Positions 56,795-64,000 of a stretch of 64,000 nucleotides of DNA are shown here, piece by piece. Location: positions 310,001 through 374,000 of the forward strand of contig CAZKQW010000001.1 of NCBI GenBank assembly GCA_964555055.1, given 5' to 3'. This stretch comes from GCA-016699445 sp964555055 (GTDB taxonomy: Bacteria; UBA10199; JACPAL01; GCA-016699445). Position 1 is the first letter of the stretch. The number at the start of each line of letters is the position of its first letter. Made by a program: the position numbers and the translations under genes. A model generated the notes under the pieces. It was not told the DNA's origin and did not search any database. It saw only the letters and a program-made list of their open reading frames with translations.

Positions 56795-57608
56795 AAAGAT
56801 CACATTAGGTTTGATCGGAGGCGGCAATATGGGGGCCGCCATTGTCGAAAGCCTCATCCGTAGGAAGATCATAGCTCCGCGATATATCGGCATTTCGGAA
56901 CCGGACGCCAAAAAACGGGCTCGACTGAAAAAAAAGTTTGGGGTCGTACTTTTCAACAACAATTTAAACCTAGTGGCAGCTTCGGAAACCGTTTTGCTGG
57001 CGGTAAAACCCCAGCAGATGAGGGAAGTCTTAACCGAAATCGCCCCGGTCGTGACCCCTTCCCACCTTTTCCTCTCCATTGCCGCCGGTTTGGACACGGA
57101 ATTCTTTGAAAAGCATCTGCCGCCGCGGACCCGCTTTATCCGCATCATGCCTAATATGGGAGTCATGGTGGGACTCGGAGCTTCCGGTCTCTTCGCGGCT
57201 TCAACGGCTAAGCCATCAGACCGCAAAATCGCCCTCAAAATTTTTTCCGCCGGCGGAGATGCCCTTTTCGTACCGCGCGAAGATTTATTGGATAGCGTCA
57301 CCGCCGTCTCGGGAAGCGGACCGGCATTCGCTTTCTTATTCATCGATTCGTTGATTCAAGCGGGTCTGCAGGAAGGACTCTCCGCGGACGTCAGCCGCCG
57401 GTTAGTCCTGCAAACCCTGCGGGGAGCCATAGAAATGGCTAGTCTCTCCCGCGAACCCTTGACGGACCTGATCCAAAAAGTCGCGTCCAAGGGCGGGACG
57501 ACCGAAGCTGGGTTGAAAACGCTTCATGAGGGAGGCTTCGCCCCTCTGATTCATCGTACTATAATGGCCGCGAGCCAACGCGCCAAGGAGCTTCGATGCA
57601 TTTCCTAG
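56781..57608 (+). CDS. proC: Pyrroline-5-carboxylate reductase
   Basis: Last step of proline synthesis. 275 residues. Rossmann LGLIGGGNMGAAIVESL; LLAVKPQQM; IRIMPNMGVMVGLGASGL; and AVSGSGPAFAFLFIDSL in the dimer/active site helix, then ATTEAG-type GGTTEAGLKTL. ATG 56781 lies 14 bases inside the yggS end with GGAG seven bases before. The yggS-proC-yggT order is conserved in many bacteria. Confidence 0.95.
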   Translation: MPKAKKITLGLIGGGNMGAAIVESLIRRKIIAPRYIGISEPDAKKRARLKKKFGVVLFNNNLNLVAASETVLLAVKPQQMREVLTEIAPVVTPSHLFLSIAAGLDTEFFEKHLPPRTRFIRIMPNMGVMVGLGASGLFAASTAKPSDRKIALKIFSAGGDALFVPREDLLDSVTAVSGSGPAFAFLFIDSLIQAGLQEGLSADVSRRLVLQTLRGAIEMASLSREPLTDLIQKVASKGGTTEAGLKTLHEGGFAPLIHRTIMAASQRAKELRCIS

Positions 57609-57907
57609 GACTGATTCTTTTAGCTATCGCCCGCGTATTGGATATGCTGATCAATCTCTACACCTTCGTCGTCGCCTTCGCTTGTATCATCACGTGGGTC
57701 AATCCCGATCCTTATAACCCCATCGTCCGCTTCTTAAATCAAGCGACCCAACCCGTTTTCCAACGCGTCCGCCGTTTTCTTCCCCAGGCCCTGTTTCGGA
57801 CGGGTTTTGATGTAACTCCCATCGTTGTTTTTATCGTTTTAATAGTGATAAATACGGTTCTAGTCGGTACCCTTTTTGATATCGCCCATTCATTGCGCTC
57901 ACAATAA
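57596..57907 (+). CDS. yggT: YggT-family membrane protein
   Basis: A 103-residue membrane protein with two or three spans. IARVLDMLINLYTFVVAFACIITWVNPDP and NPIVRFLNQATQPVFQRVRRFLP are family hallmarks, followed by a span VTPIVVFIVLIVINTVLV. Function unknown, with links to cell division and osmotic stress in other bacteria. It overlaps proC by 13 bases. Confidence 0.92.
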   Translation: MHFLGLILLAIARVLDMLINLYTFVVAFACIITWVNPDPYNPIVRFLNQATQPVFQRVRRFLPQALFRTGFDVTPIVVFIVLIVINTVLVGTLFDIAHSLRSQ

Positions 57908-57981
57908 GTTCAGCAACCATCTCGAATTCTTTAAAAAAAGCCTTGCGGGTTTACAGACACCATGCTTAAATGGGGTATTCT

Positions 57982-57997
57982 GTCACCAATAGGTGAC
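57982..57997. promoter_or_regulatory. Inverted repeat before the PEGA kinase gene
   Basis: GTCACC-AATA-GGTGAC lies 24 bases before the kinase ATG, and a further AAGTCACC touches the start codon. It may be a regulator site or a 5' UTR stem. AGAGGA between them is the likely ribosome site. The 113-base gap 57908-58020 holds no other clear element. Confidence 0.4.
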
Positions 57998-58020
57998 CAG
58001 ACCAGAGGAACCAAGTCACC

Positions 58021-60642
58021 ATGACTGAAAACGCTCCGAATTTTGAACCCAAACCTTTTGGACGCTATGTCCTTCTCAACAAACTCGCTGTGGGCGGTAT
58101 GGCGGAAATTTACAAGGCCAAAACCTACGGAGTTGACGGATTTGAGAAAGTCTTGGCGGTTAAGCGCATCCTCCCTCACTGTTCGGCGGATCGCGAGTTC
58201 ATTAATATGCTGGTGGATGAGGCGAAACTCACTGTCCTCCTCTCCCATGCCAATATCGTCCAAGTGTATGACCTCGGAAAGGTCGGTGACGACTACTTCA
58301 TCTCCATGGAGTACATCTTCGGCACCAACCTCCGGGAATTCATGAACCGATTTCAGGAGAAGAAGAGCCGCATCCCGGACGAGATGACGGTCTATATCAT
58401 CAGTGAGATGTGTAAGGGATTGGATTACGCCCACCGCAAGACCGATACCCAGGGGAAACCCTTAAACATCGTCCACCGCGACATCAGCCCCCAAAACTTG
58501 CTTATTTCGTATGAAGGTGAAGTTAAAATCGTGGATTTCGGGATCGCCAAGGCTGCGATGAACGTGTCTCACACAATGGCGGGCATCCTAAAAGGCAAAG
58601 TCGCCTACATGTCGCCAGAACAGGCTTTAGGAAAACCCATCGATCACCGAACGGACATCTTTTCCGCTGGTCTCGTGCTTTACGAAATGTTGACAGGAGA
58701 AAAGCTTTTTACCGGCGAGACACAATTCGAAGTCTTGAACCAAATCCGCACCACCCGCGTCAACACTCTCATGCTTCCGGATACGATTCCAGGACCTTTG
58801 AAAGCGATCATTGCGAAGTCTTTGGCTTATAATCCCAAAGACCGCTATCAGAGCGCCGGCGACTTCCAACTCGATCTTACGAAATTTCTCTATTCCTCCT
58901 ATGTCGATTTTTCACCTCGAAACCTGGCCTCTTTGATGCATCAAATGTTCCAAGGAGACATGAAGAAAAAAGAGGCCCCGGTCGTCGTCGATGAAAAAAC
59001 AAACTCCGCGATCATCAAACAGATCCAATCCTCCAATCCGGAGGATATCCTTGCGCACGCCAATACTTCGAAATCTCTCAGTGGCTTAGAAGTGAAGCCG
59101 GAACTCCCCACAGACCGCGTTCAAGCGCCTTCGACGACGCCTCATACGTCGACGGAGATCCGGATACACGACGATACGTTAATAAAAAAATTCGAGAACA
59201 CGGCGCCTTCCATTACCGTGGGAAAGTCAGATAAAAAAACCAAGAAAAAACCACTGATCGCAGCCGTGGGTATACTCGTCGTCTTAGGGATCGCAGGCTT
59301 CTTCAGCTATAAATTCATCAAGAAACCGACCCCTCAAGCCCTGCCCATCCCACAACCGATGCCCCCACCCAACCAACCTCAAGTGGAAGTCAGCAGTATC
59401 GTGATCCACACAACGCCATCCGGCGCTAAAGTTTACCTGAACGGAAATCTCACCCAACTCGAAACGCCGGCGACTCTCGAGAAGTTAGAAACGGGACGCG
59501 AGTACCAAATACGATTGGTCAAAGAAGGCTTTGAGGATTTCACAAAAGTCGTGCCGCTAACCAGCACAAGCGCCTTTAAAATCGAAACTACGCTTGTCGC
59601 CATAAAATCTCCAACGCCCCCACCTCCATCCCCGCCCTTAAAAGGAAGTCTTCAGATTACTTCATCCCCGACGGGGGCCAAAATCATCATCGATGGACAC
59701 GAGATGGCTCAAACCACGCCAGCCGAAATACGAGAGCTGGAAATAGGGCGTAAATATTCTTTCAAGCTCCAACTTCCCAGTTATTCCGAATGGGCTTCCG
59801 AGGTTGAGGTTAAGTCTGCGGATCCGATGACAATTCAAGCTGCGCTCATACCCATTTCTCCACCCACGCCTCTGCCTCCGACTCCAACTCCCGTTCCACA
59901 ACCCGTTCCGCCTGTGCTCGGATCGATCAACATCACTTCCAAACCAAGCGGCGCTAAAATCACCTTAAATGGAAAATACACCGGCAAGACGACCCCGGAT
60001 ACCTTGAAAGACCTGACCGCCGACCAAAAGGCCACGATTACCTTATCGAAAGAAGGTTATCAGGATTGGAGCAAGACGGTCACGGTCGTCGAAAACCGCG
60101 CCTTGGACGTCTCGGGATTTTTGAAGGAAATTAAAGCACCGGAACCAACCGTTAAAACTCCAGACAAGCCAAAGGAGCCGACACCGCCACCCACGGAGCC
60201 TGAATCGCCCCAAATAAGCGGCACCGGCAGCATCGTGGTGAGTACCGAACCCTCAGGCATGGAAGTGTATGCGAACTCTGAATTAAAGGGACAAACACCT
60301 CTCACCATATCGAATCTCCCCGCCGGAAACGTAAAGCTAGTTTTCCGTAAGGGAAACCTTCAACCCTTCGTGAAAAATGTAAAATTAGGTTCTGGAGAGA
60401 GTAAAAATTTAGGAACTATAGCCCTTTACGGGGAAGTAAAGATCGTCACCATGCCTCCGCGAGCGACGGTTATATGGAATGGAGTGGATGTGGGCGAGAA
60501 GAGCCCGGTGACTTTAAAAGGTTTCCCTCGGGATAAGGCTTATCCGATCAAGGTTATGTTGGATGGGTTCAAACCTTGGGAAAGCAATGTAAGTCTGGAT
60601 AGTGATACTAAAAAATTAGACATCGAATTGGAGAAAGACTGA
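58021..60642 (+). CDS. Membrane Ser/Thr protein kinase with five PEGA repeats
   Basis: An 873-residue transmembrane kinase. Kinase domain about 13-285: LAVGGMAEIYKAK loop, VKRI lysine, HRDISPQNLL catalytic loop (PQN form of myxobacterial kinases), VDFGIAK and MSPEQALG. A Thr/Ser-rich linker, one membrane span about 417-437 (LIAAVGILVVLGIAGFFS), a proline-rich segment, and five PEGA-type domains at about 454-523, 540-607, 633-700, 735-795 and 803-870, each with an xxPxGAKVxxNG core. PEGA domains bind cell-surface structures, so it senses the envelope or periplasm and phosphorylates cytoplasmic targets. The FHA gene follows by eight bases. Confidence 0.9.
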   Translation: MTENAPNFEPKPFGRYVLLNKLAVGGMAEIYKAKTYGVDGFEKVLAVKRILPHCSADREFINMLVDEAKLTVLLSHANIVQVYDLGKVGDDYFISMEYIFGTNLREFMNRFQEKKSRIPDEMTVYIISEMCKGLDYAHRKTDTQGKPLNIVHRDISPQNLLISYEGEVKIVDFGIAKAAMNVSHTMAGILKGKVAYMSPEQALGKPIDHRTDIFSAGLVLYEMLTGEKLFTGETQFEVLNQIRTTRVNTLMLPDTIPGPLKAIIAKSLAYNPKDRYQSAGDFQLDLTKFLYSSYVDFSPRNLASLMHQMFQGDMKKKEAPVVVDEKTNSAIIKQIQSSNPEDILAHANTSKSLSGLEVKPELPTDRVQAPSTTPHTSTEIRIHDDTLIKKFENTAPSITVGKSDKKTKKKPLIAAVGILVVLGIAGFFSYKFIKKPTPQALPIPQPMPPPNQPQVEVSSIVIHTTPSGAKVYLNGNLTQLETPATLEKLETGREYQIRLVKEGFEDFTKVVPLTSTSAFKIETTLVAIKSPTPPPPSPPLKGSLQITSSPTGAKIIIDGHEMAQTTPAEIRELEIGRKYSFKLQLPSYSEWASEVEVKSADPMTIQAALIPISPPTPLPPTPTPVPQPVPPVLGSINITSKPSGAKITLNGKYTGKTTPDTLKDLTADQKATITLSKEGYQDWSKTVTVVENRALDVSGFLKEIKAPEPTVKTPDKPKEPTPPPTEPESPQISGTGSIVVSTEPSGMEVYANSELKGQTPLTISNLPAGNVKLVFRKGNLQPFVKNVKLGSGESKNLGTIALYGEVKIVTMPPRATVIWNGVDVGEKSPVTLKGFPRDKAYPIKVMLDGFKPWESNVSLDSDTKKLDIELEKD

Positions 60643-60649
60643 GGCCACC

Positions 60650-62053
60650 ATGGAAAACGCGATAAAAGAATTCGACACGCAGTTAATGAGAACGGAAGAG
60701 CAGAAAGACGTTGTCTTCCAGCGCAAATGTCAACTCGTCGTCCTAGACGGCGTTAAAAAGGGGGCTAAGATCGACCTGAACCGGCCCCTCATCCGAATCG
60801 GCAAGCGCGAGGACAATGATTTCGTCCTTGATGAGAAGACAGTCTCTCGAAACCACCTCGAAATCGTCCAGACCGAGGACCGATACCTGTTGAAGGACCT
60901 AGAAAGCACCAACGGCACCTTCATCAACGACATCCGCGTCAAGGAAGCTTATCTATCCCCCGGCGATATCGTTCGTCTGGGGAACATCAATGCCGAGTTC
61001 GTCGCATTCGATGAAAAAGTGCATATCGAGCCGTCGACCCAAAACCAATTTGGTCCCTTGATGGGTCGTTCGCGTAAAATGCGGCAGATCTTCAGCGTCC
61101 TGGAAAAAATCTCCCCCACGAATGCCACCGTCATGATCGAGGGCGAGACGGGGACGGGGAAGGATGTCGTCGCAAGGGCCATTCACGAAAATAGCTCCCG
61201 CAAGAATAAGCCCTTGATCGTCTTTGACTGCTCCGCCGTCGCCGAGAATCTCATCGAAAGCGAACTCTTCGGGCACATGAAGGGTTCGTTCACCGGAGCC
61301 GTCTCCACCCGCAAAGGAGCTTTCGAAGAGGCCAACGGAGGAACGATCTTCTTGGATGAAATCGGTGAGCTTTCCCTGGAACTCCAGCCAAAACTCTTGC
61401 GGGCCCTCGAACAGCGAGAGATTAAAAAAGTAGGTTCCAATGAGTCGATTCCTATCGATGTTCGCGTCATTTGCGCCACGAATAGAAATCTTAAGAAAGA
61501 AGTCTCCGAAAAAAGATTTCGCGAAGACCTCTATTATCGTCTCTCGGTCGTGAAAATTTATATCCCGCCTTTACGGGAGCGGCCCGAGGACATTTCGTTT
61601 CTGATCGAACATCTTTTGACACGCGGCAAATTCAACCTACAGCCGGATAATACATTGAAGGTCACCCGCGTGGAAGACGATGCCCTAAAAATGCTTTCGC
61701 GTTATCAGTGGCCTGGAAACGTCCGTGAACTCGTGAATATCCTCGAACGTATCGTCCCTATGGTGGACGGAAACTCAATCACAGGCCAGCAAGTAGGCTA
61801 CGTCTTCCAAGAGCTCGAGCGCGAGGACGAGGAAGCCACCGAAAAAATGATGGTCGACATGGCCTTACCTTTCAAAGAAGCGAAGCAAAAGGTCGTGGAG
61901 CAATTCGAAAAGGAATATCTCTCGAGCTTGTTACGCCGTAACCATTACAACATCTCTAAAACCGCCCGGGAAGCCGGAGTAGATCGAAAGCATATCCGGA
62001 ATCTCCTGAAAAAATACGGGATTCTCGACGACAATCTGACGGACGACGAATAG
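60650..62053 (+). CDS. FHA-domain sigma-54-dependent activator
   Basis: A 467-residue regulator. FHA domain about 30-110 (RIGKREDNDFVLDE, VSRNHLEI, ESTNGTFIND) that binds phosphothreonine; AAA+ domain 137-380 with GETGTGKD, sigma-54 loop GSFTGA (variant of GAFTGA, usual in FHA-type activators), FLDEIGEL and WPGNVRELVN; and a C-terminal Fis-type helix-turn-helix (ISKTAREAGVDRKHIRNLLKKYG). Encoded eight bases after the PEGA kinase, so the kinase may phosphorylate a protein that this FHA domain reads. No ribosome site other than GAGGCCACC. Confidence 0.92.
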   Translation: MENAIKEFDTQLMRTEEQKDVVFQRKCQLVVLDGVKKGAKIDLNRPLIRIGKREDNDFVLDEKTVSRNHLEIVQTEDRYLLKDLESTNGTFINDIRVKEAYLSPGDIVRLGNINAEFVAFDEKVHIEPSTQNQFGPLMGRSRKMRQIFSVLEKISPTNATVMIEGETGTGKDVVARAIHENSSRKNKPLIVFDCSAVAENLIESELFGHMKGSFTGAVSTRKGAFEEANGGTIFLDEIGELSLELQPKLLRALEQREIKKVGSNESIPIDVRVICATNRNLKKEVSEKRFREDLYYRLSVVKIYIPPLRERPEDISFLIEHLLTRGKFNLQPDNTLKVTRVEDDALKMLSRYQWPGNVRELVNILERIVPMVDGNSITGQQVGYVFQELEREDEEATEKMMVDMALPFKEAKQKVVEQFEKEYLSSLLRRNHYNISKTAREAGVDRKHIRNLLKKYGILDDNLTDDE

Positions 62054-62057
62054 GAAT

Positions 62058-62666
62058 TTATCTTTTGCCCGGTTTTTGCGGCGGCCTTTGGGCTTGGGTG
62101 GGACGAGAAGACGCGGCCTGTTGCTGCATACGCTTACGCAAATCCATCGTCCGTTTCAGGGCAATGACGAGGGACCTCGCGCGATTCGCCCACATGCTTT
62201 TTCCATCCGGATCGGCTAAGATCGCCAACCTAAAATCCTCCGCCGCTTTCTTGAAATTCTTATGGCGCAGGTAAATTTCCCCTCGGTTCACGTACGGACA
62301 AAGATCCTTAGGATTGACCCGAATGGCGCGCGTGTAAGCGACAACGGCCTCTACATTCTTGCCCAACTTTTGGTAAACCCCTCCCAAAGCCATGTGGTAA
62401 TAAGCATTGACGCTATCCAATTGGGATAAAGCCTTGAAAATATCATGGGCCTCTTCGTAACGCCCGTACTTGTATTTCACGTAGCCCACCTCCGCGAGCC
62501 GGGCGAAACGCTTCTTCGGCAAACCCATCAAATCGGCGGCGGAAATCTTATGGCTGACGAACTTATGGAAAAGTTCGGTTAAATAACGACGGCGCTCGGG
62601 GTTGGGGTCGAGGACTTTTCCCTTTTCCTCGTCGGCGAACGGATGGCGCGTCTCTTCTCGTGGCAT
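62058..62666 (-). CDS. TPR protein resembling SycD/LcrH secretion chaperones
   Basis: A 202-residue protein with three tandem TPR motifs (residues about 60-160): GYVKYKYGRYEEAHDIFKAL, YYHMALGGVYQKLGKNVEAV and PYVNRGEIYLRHKNFKKAAED in pattern. The spacing and aromatic/gly positions match class II type III secretion chaperones. The N-terminal 55 residues are charged, and the C-terminal tail is Gln/Pro/Arg-rich and disordered. Third gene of a minus-strand trio, 45 bases after the middle gene. Other TPR functions are possible. Confidence 0.7.
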   Translation of the reverse strand: MPREETRHPFADEEKGKVLDPNPERRRYLTELFHKFVSHKISAADLMGLPKKRFARLAEVGYVKYKYGRYEEAHDIFKALSQLDSVNAYYHMALGGVYQKLGKNVEAVVAYTRAIRVNPKDLCPYVNRGEIYLRHKNFKKAAEDFRLAILADPDGKSMWANRARSLVIALKRTMDLRKRMQQQAASSRPTQAQRPPQKPGKR

Positions 62667-62711
62667 AAGAAGAGAATCTACCGACTCTAGGGCAGATTTT
62701 CAAAGTTATTG

Positions 62712-63569
62712 TTATTGCTTCCAGTTTTGGATGATGGTGCTCGCCGTACGCGCAATGGTTTCATCGCTCTTTTTGGTGTCGGCTGTGATGCGTTCCATAT
62801 CCGAAAGACTTTTTTGGAGCATCTGGGAAATCAAACTCATGTCGCTGCTGGCCTTATTGAGGTCGCTGCTGGCCCTTAAGATCTCGGCTTGGTTCGGAGG
62901 CGTGCTCGCGTTGGCGTTACGGGTCAGATCCCGATGGATGTTATCCAAATCGGCTGAATGCTGGGCGTAGACTTCGACAATACGGCCGATTTGTCTTTGC
63001 AAACGACCCGCATTTCTCAAGCCCATAATGACGTTCACGGAAGCCGGATTCCCGCGCGCTAGAGCCAAAGCCTCGTGCCAACGACGTCTCTCTTCCGCCG
63101 ATTCACGGTATTGCTGGCTGAACATCTGGTCGAGGACGTTCGGGCCATCAACACCCCTGTTACCGCCATTCACATCGGGTAAAGTCGTCTCATTCCCCGA
63201 GAGTCGATCGATTTCGTTCAGCAGAGAATCCGGATCGAAATTTTGAGACTCCAAGGTGAGCTGCGCTTGAATAGACTGGGAAGCGGATTGGATCGCCGCC
63301 ATTTCGTCCCGCGTCACGTTGCTGGTCGTGCTAATGAGCCCGTCATGGAACTCGGGAATATCAGCCTCCATTGAGCGGAAGTCCGGGCGAGCCACGATTT
63401 CCGTGAGGCGCGCTGATTGACTCGCTAAAAAGGGAATGACGTTTTGGGGTTGTAGAGCGACGTTATCGGGTATTTTTAGCTGGTCTAAGTTGACGACAAT
63501 CTGTTCTTGCGAAGAGCCTACATACGGAAGTCTTCTCTGGATTTGATTGTCGTTAACCTGAATGCCCAT
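62712..63569 (-). CDS. Helical hypothetical protein between two SycD-like TPR proteins
   Basis: A 285-residue hydrophilic protein without signal peptide or membrane span. The first 60 residues are Gln/Asn/Ser-rich and likely disordered, a composition seen in secreted effectors and translocators. The C-terminal half is amphipathic helix with Ser/Asp/Lys (RASSDLNKASSDMSLISQMLQKSLSDMER). AGGGG precedes the ATG. It begins eight bases after the upstream TPR gene stop. Position between two chaperone-like genes suggests it is their client, but no known translocator or needle family is recognised. Confidence 0.65.
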   Translation of the reverse strand: MGIQVNDNQIQRRLPYVGSSQEQIVVNLDQLKIPDNVALQPQNVIPFLASQSARLTEIVARPDFRSMEADIPEFHDGLISTTSNVTRDEMAAIQSASQSIQAQLTLESQNFDPDSLLNEIDRLSGNETTLPDVNGGNRGVDGPNVLDQMFSQQYRESAEERRRWHEALALARGNPASVNVIMGLRNAGRLQRQIGRIVEVYAQHSADLDNIHRDLTRNANASTPPNQAEILRASSDLNKASSDMSLISQMLQKSLSDMERITADTKKSDETIARTASTIIQNWKQ

Positions 63570-63576
63570 CTAGCCC

Positions 63577-63993
63577 CTAGCCTTTTTTCGATATCTTTTG
63601 ACGGTCTTGAGCGATCTTGATCTGTTCCTTCAGCATCCGCGCTCGATTCGCCCATCGATCTTCGTTTTTCGGATCTAAACCCATCGCCTGGTCCAGATCT
63701 TGATGGGCTAAGTCGAGGACACCGATTTTGACGTACACCTCACCCCGATTCGTCAGAGAAACGATATCCCGCGGATTTATTTCGATGGCTATAGAGTACT
63801 CCACTAAAGCTTCTGCCCATTTTTCCTGTCTTTGGAAAACGGCACCGAGCATCTGATGGTAATAGTAATTCTCTGTGTCCAATACCGTCAGTCCACGAAA
63901 AATCTTTTCGGCCGCCTCATACTGGCCAATCTTAAACTTCTCATACCCAGACTCAGCGATTTGATGGAGTTTTTCAGGAGTGTATTGGCTCAT
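63577..63993 (-). CDS. Second SycD/LcrH-like TPR chaperone
   Basis: A 138-residue protein, the typical length of class II secretion chaperones. It has three TPRs: GYEKFKIGQYEAAEKIFRGL, YYHQMLGAVFQRQEKWAEAL and SLTNRGEVYVKIGVLDLAHQ in pattern. Conserved tyrosines in the concave face (YYYHQ) match those that bind client peptides in SycD. The ATG is seven bases from the window edge; upstream control and further genes lie outside. Same strand and tight spacing as the two genes that follow it. Confidence 0.75.
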   Translation of the reverse strand: MSQYTPEKLHQIAESGYEKFKIGQYEAAEKIFRGLTVLDTENYYYHQMLGAVFQRQEKWAEALVEYSIAIEINPRDIVSLTNRGEVYVKIGVLDLAHQDLDQAMGLDPKNEDRWANRARMLKEQIKIAQDRQKISKKG

Positions 63994-64000
63994 GTCCGCC

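Overview
The window reads as a chromosomal segment of a Gram-negative bacterium of the old Deltaproteobacteria type (Bdellovibrionota, Myxococcota or a related candidate phylum; inferred from gene content, not from a marker tree). Supporting signs are two sigma-54 activators, an NtrB/NtrC pair, a myxobacteria-style Ser/Thr kinase with an HRDISPQN loop and PEGA repeats, an FHA-sigma-54 activator, an Mla-type MCE lipid transporter (so there is an outer membrane), a single-subunit diheme SdhC and a PrkA-YeaH-SpoVR operon. Housekeeping genes are GC-rich. Several accessory genes are visibly more AT-rich.

Layout, left to right. 1-1743: end of pabB, a small antisense membrane ORF, and pabC (folate branch). 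1744-3861: an AT-rich accessory island with an operator-like array followed by three translationally coupled genes: a small charged protein, a nucleotidyltransferase-fold protein and a TIR-domain protein. This is a candidate defence or toxin module. 4055-5440: a lineage-specific membrane protein and a small secreted Cys protein behind a sigma-54-type promoter. 5451-10368 (minus): a compact run ntrB-ntrC-ZIP transporter-thiE-thiD. 10479-12779: membrane protein, crotonase and tsaD, overlapping. 12794-16801 (minus): a giant fusion of a phosphohistidine swivel domain, a dikinase ATP-grasp, a low-molecular-weight tyrosine phosphatase and an unknown C-terminal half. 16950-17653: VapBC. 17656-22591: rsmA, deoxynucleoside kinase, panB, panC, amidohydrolase and smpB, tightly packed. 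22730-23382: a second VapBC. 23417-25835: a dienoyl-CoA reductase-like SDR, then a minus-strand pair made of a mini-flagellin with a sigma-28-type promoter and a coiled-coil protein.

25969-34852 is a TCA block: mdh, sdhCAB, sucCD and ndk, interrupted on the opposite strand by an unrecognised 727-residue gene. 34868-42921: mscL, a KimA-like permease, a DUF4870 protein, an acyl-CoA ligase, yraN, rpmB (missed in simple ORF calls because it is short), ligA and a histidine phosphatase. 43127-48280: a double-length M16 protease, small membrane proteins, an HD-GYP response regulator and a carotenoid-pathway-like membrane protein. 48258-52920 (minus): prkA-yeaH-spoVR. 53132-56057 (minus): a lipoprotein plus mlaE-mlaF-mlaD. 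56120-57907: yggS-proC-yggT.

58021-63993 looks like the edge of a regulated secretion or signalling locus: a PEGA-repeat kinase and an FHA-sigma-54 activator on the plus strand, facing a minus-strand trio in which a helical protein lies between two SycD/LcrH-like TPR chaperones.

The most unusual items are the dikinase-phosphatase fusion, the TIR module with its palindrome array, and the sigma-28-driven mini-flagellin. No rRNA, tRNA, CRISPR array, transposase or replication origin was seen. No stretch longer than about 260 bases lacks a gene.
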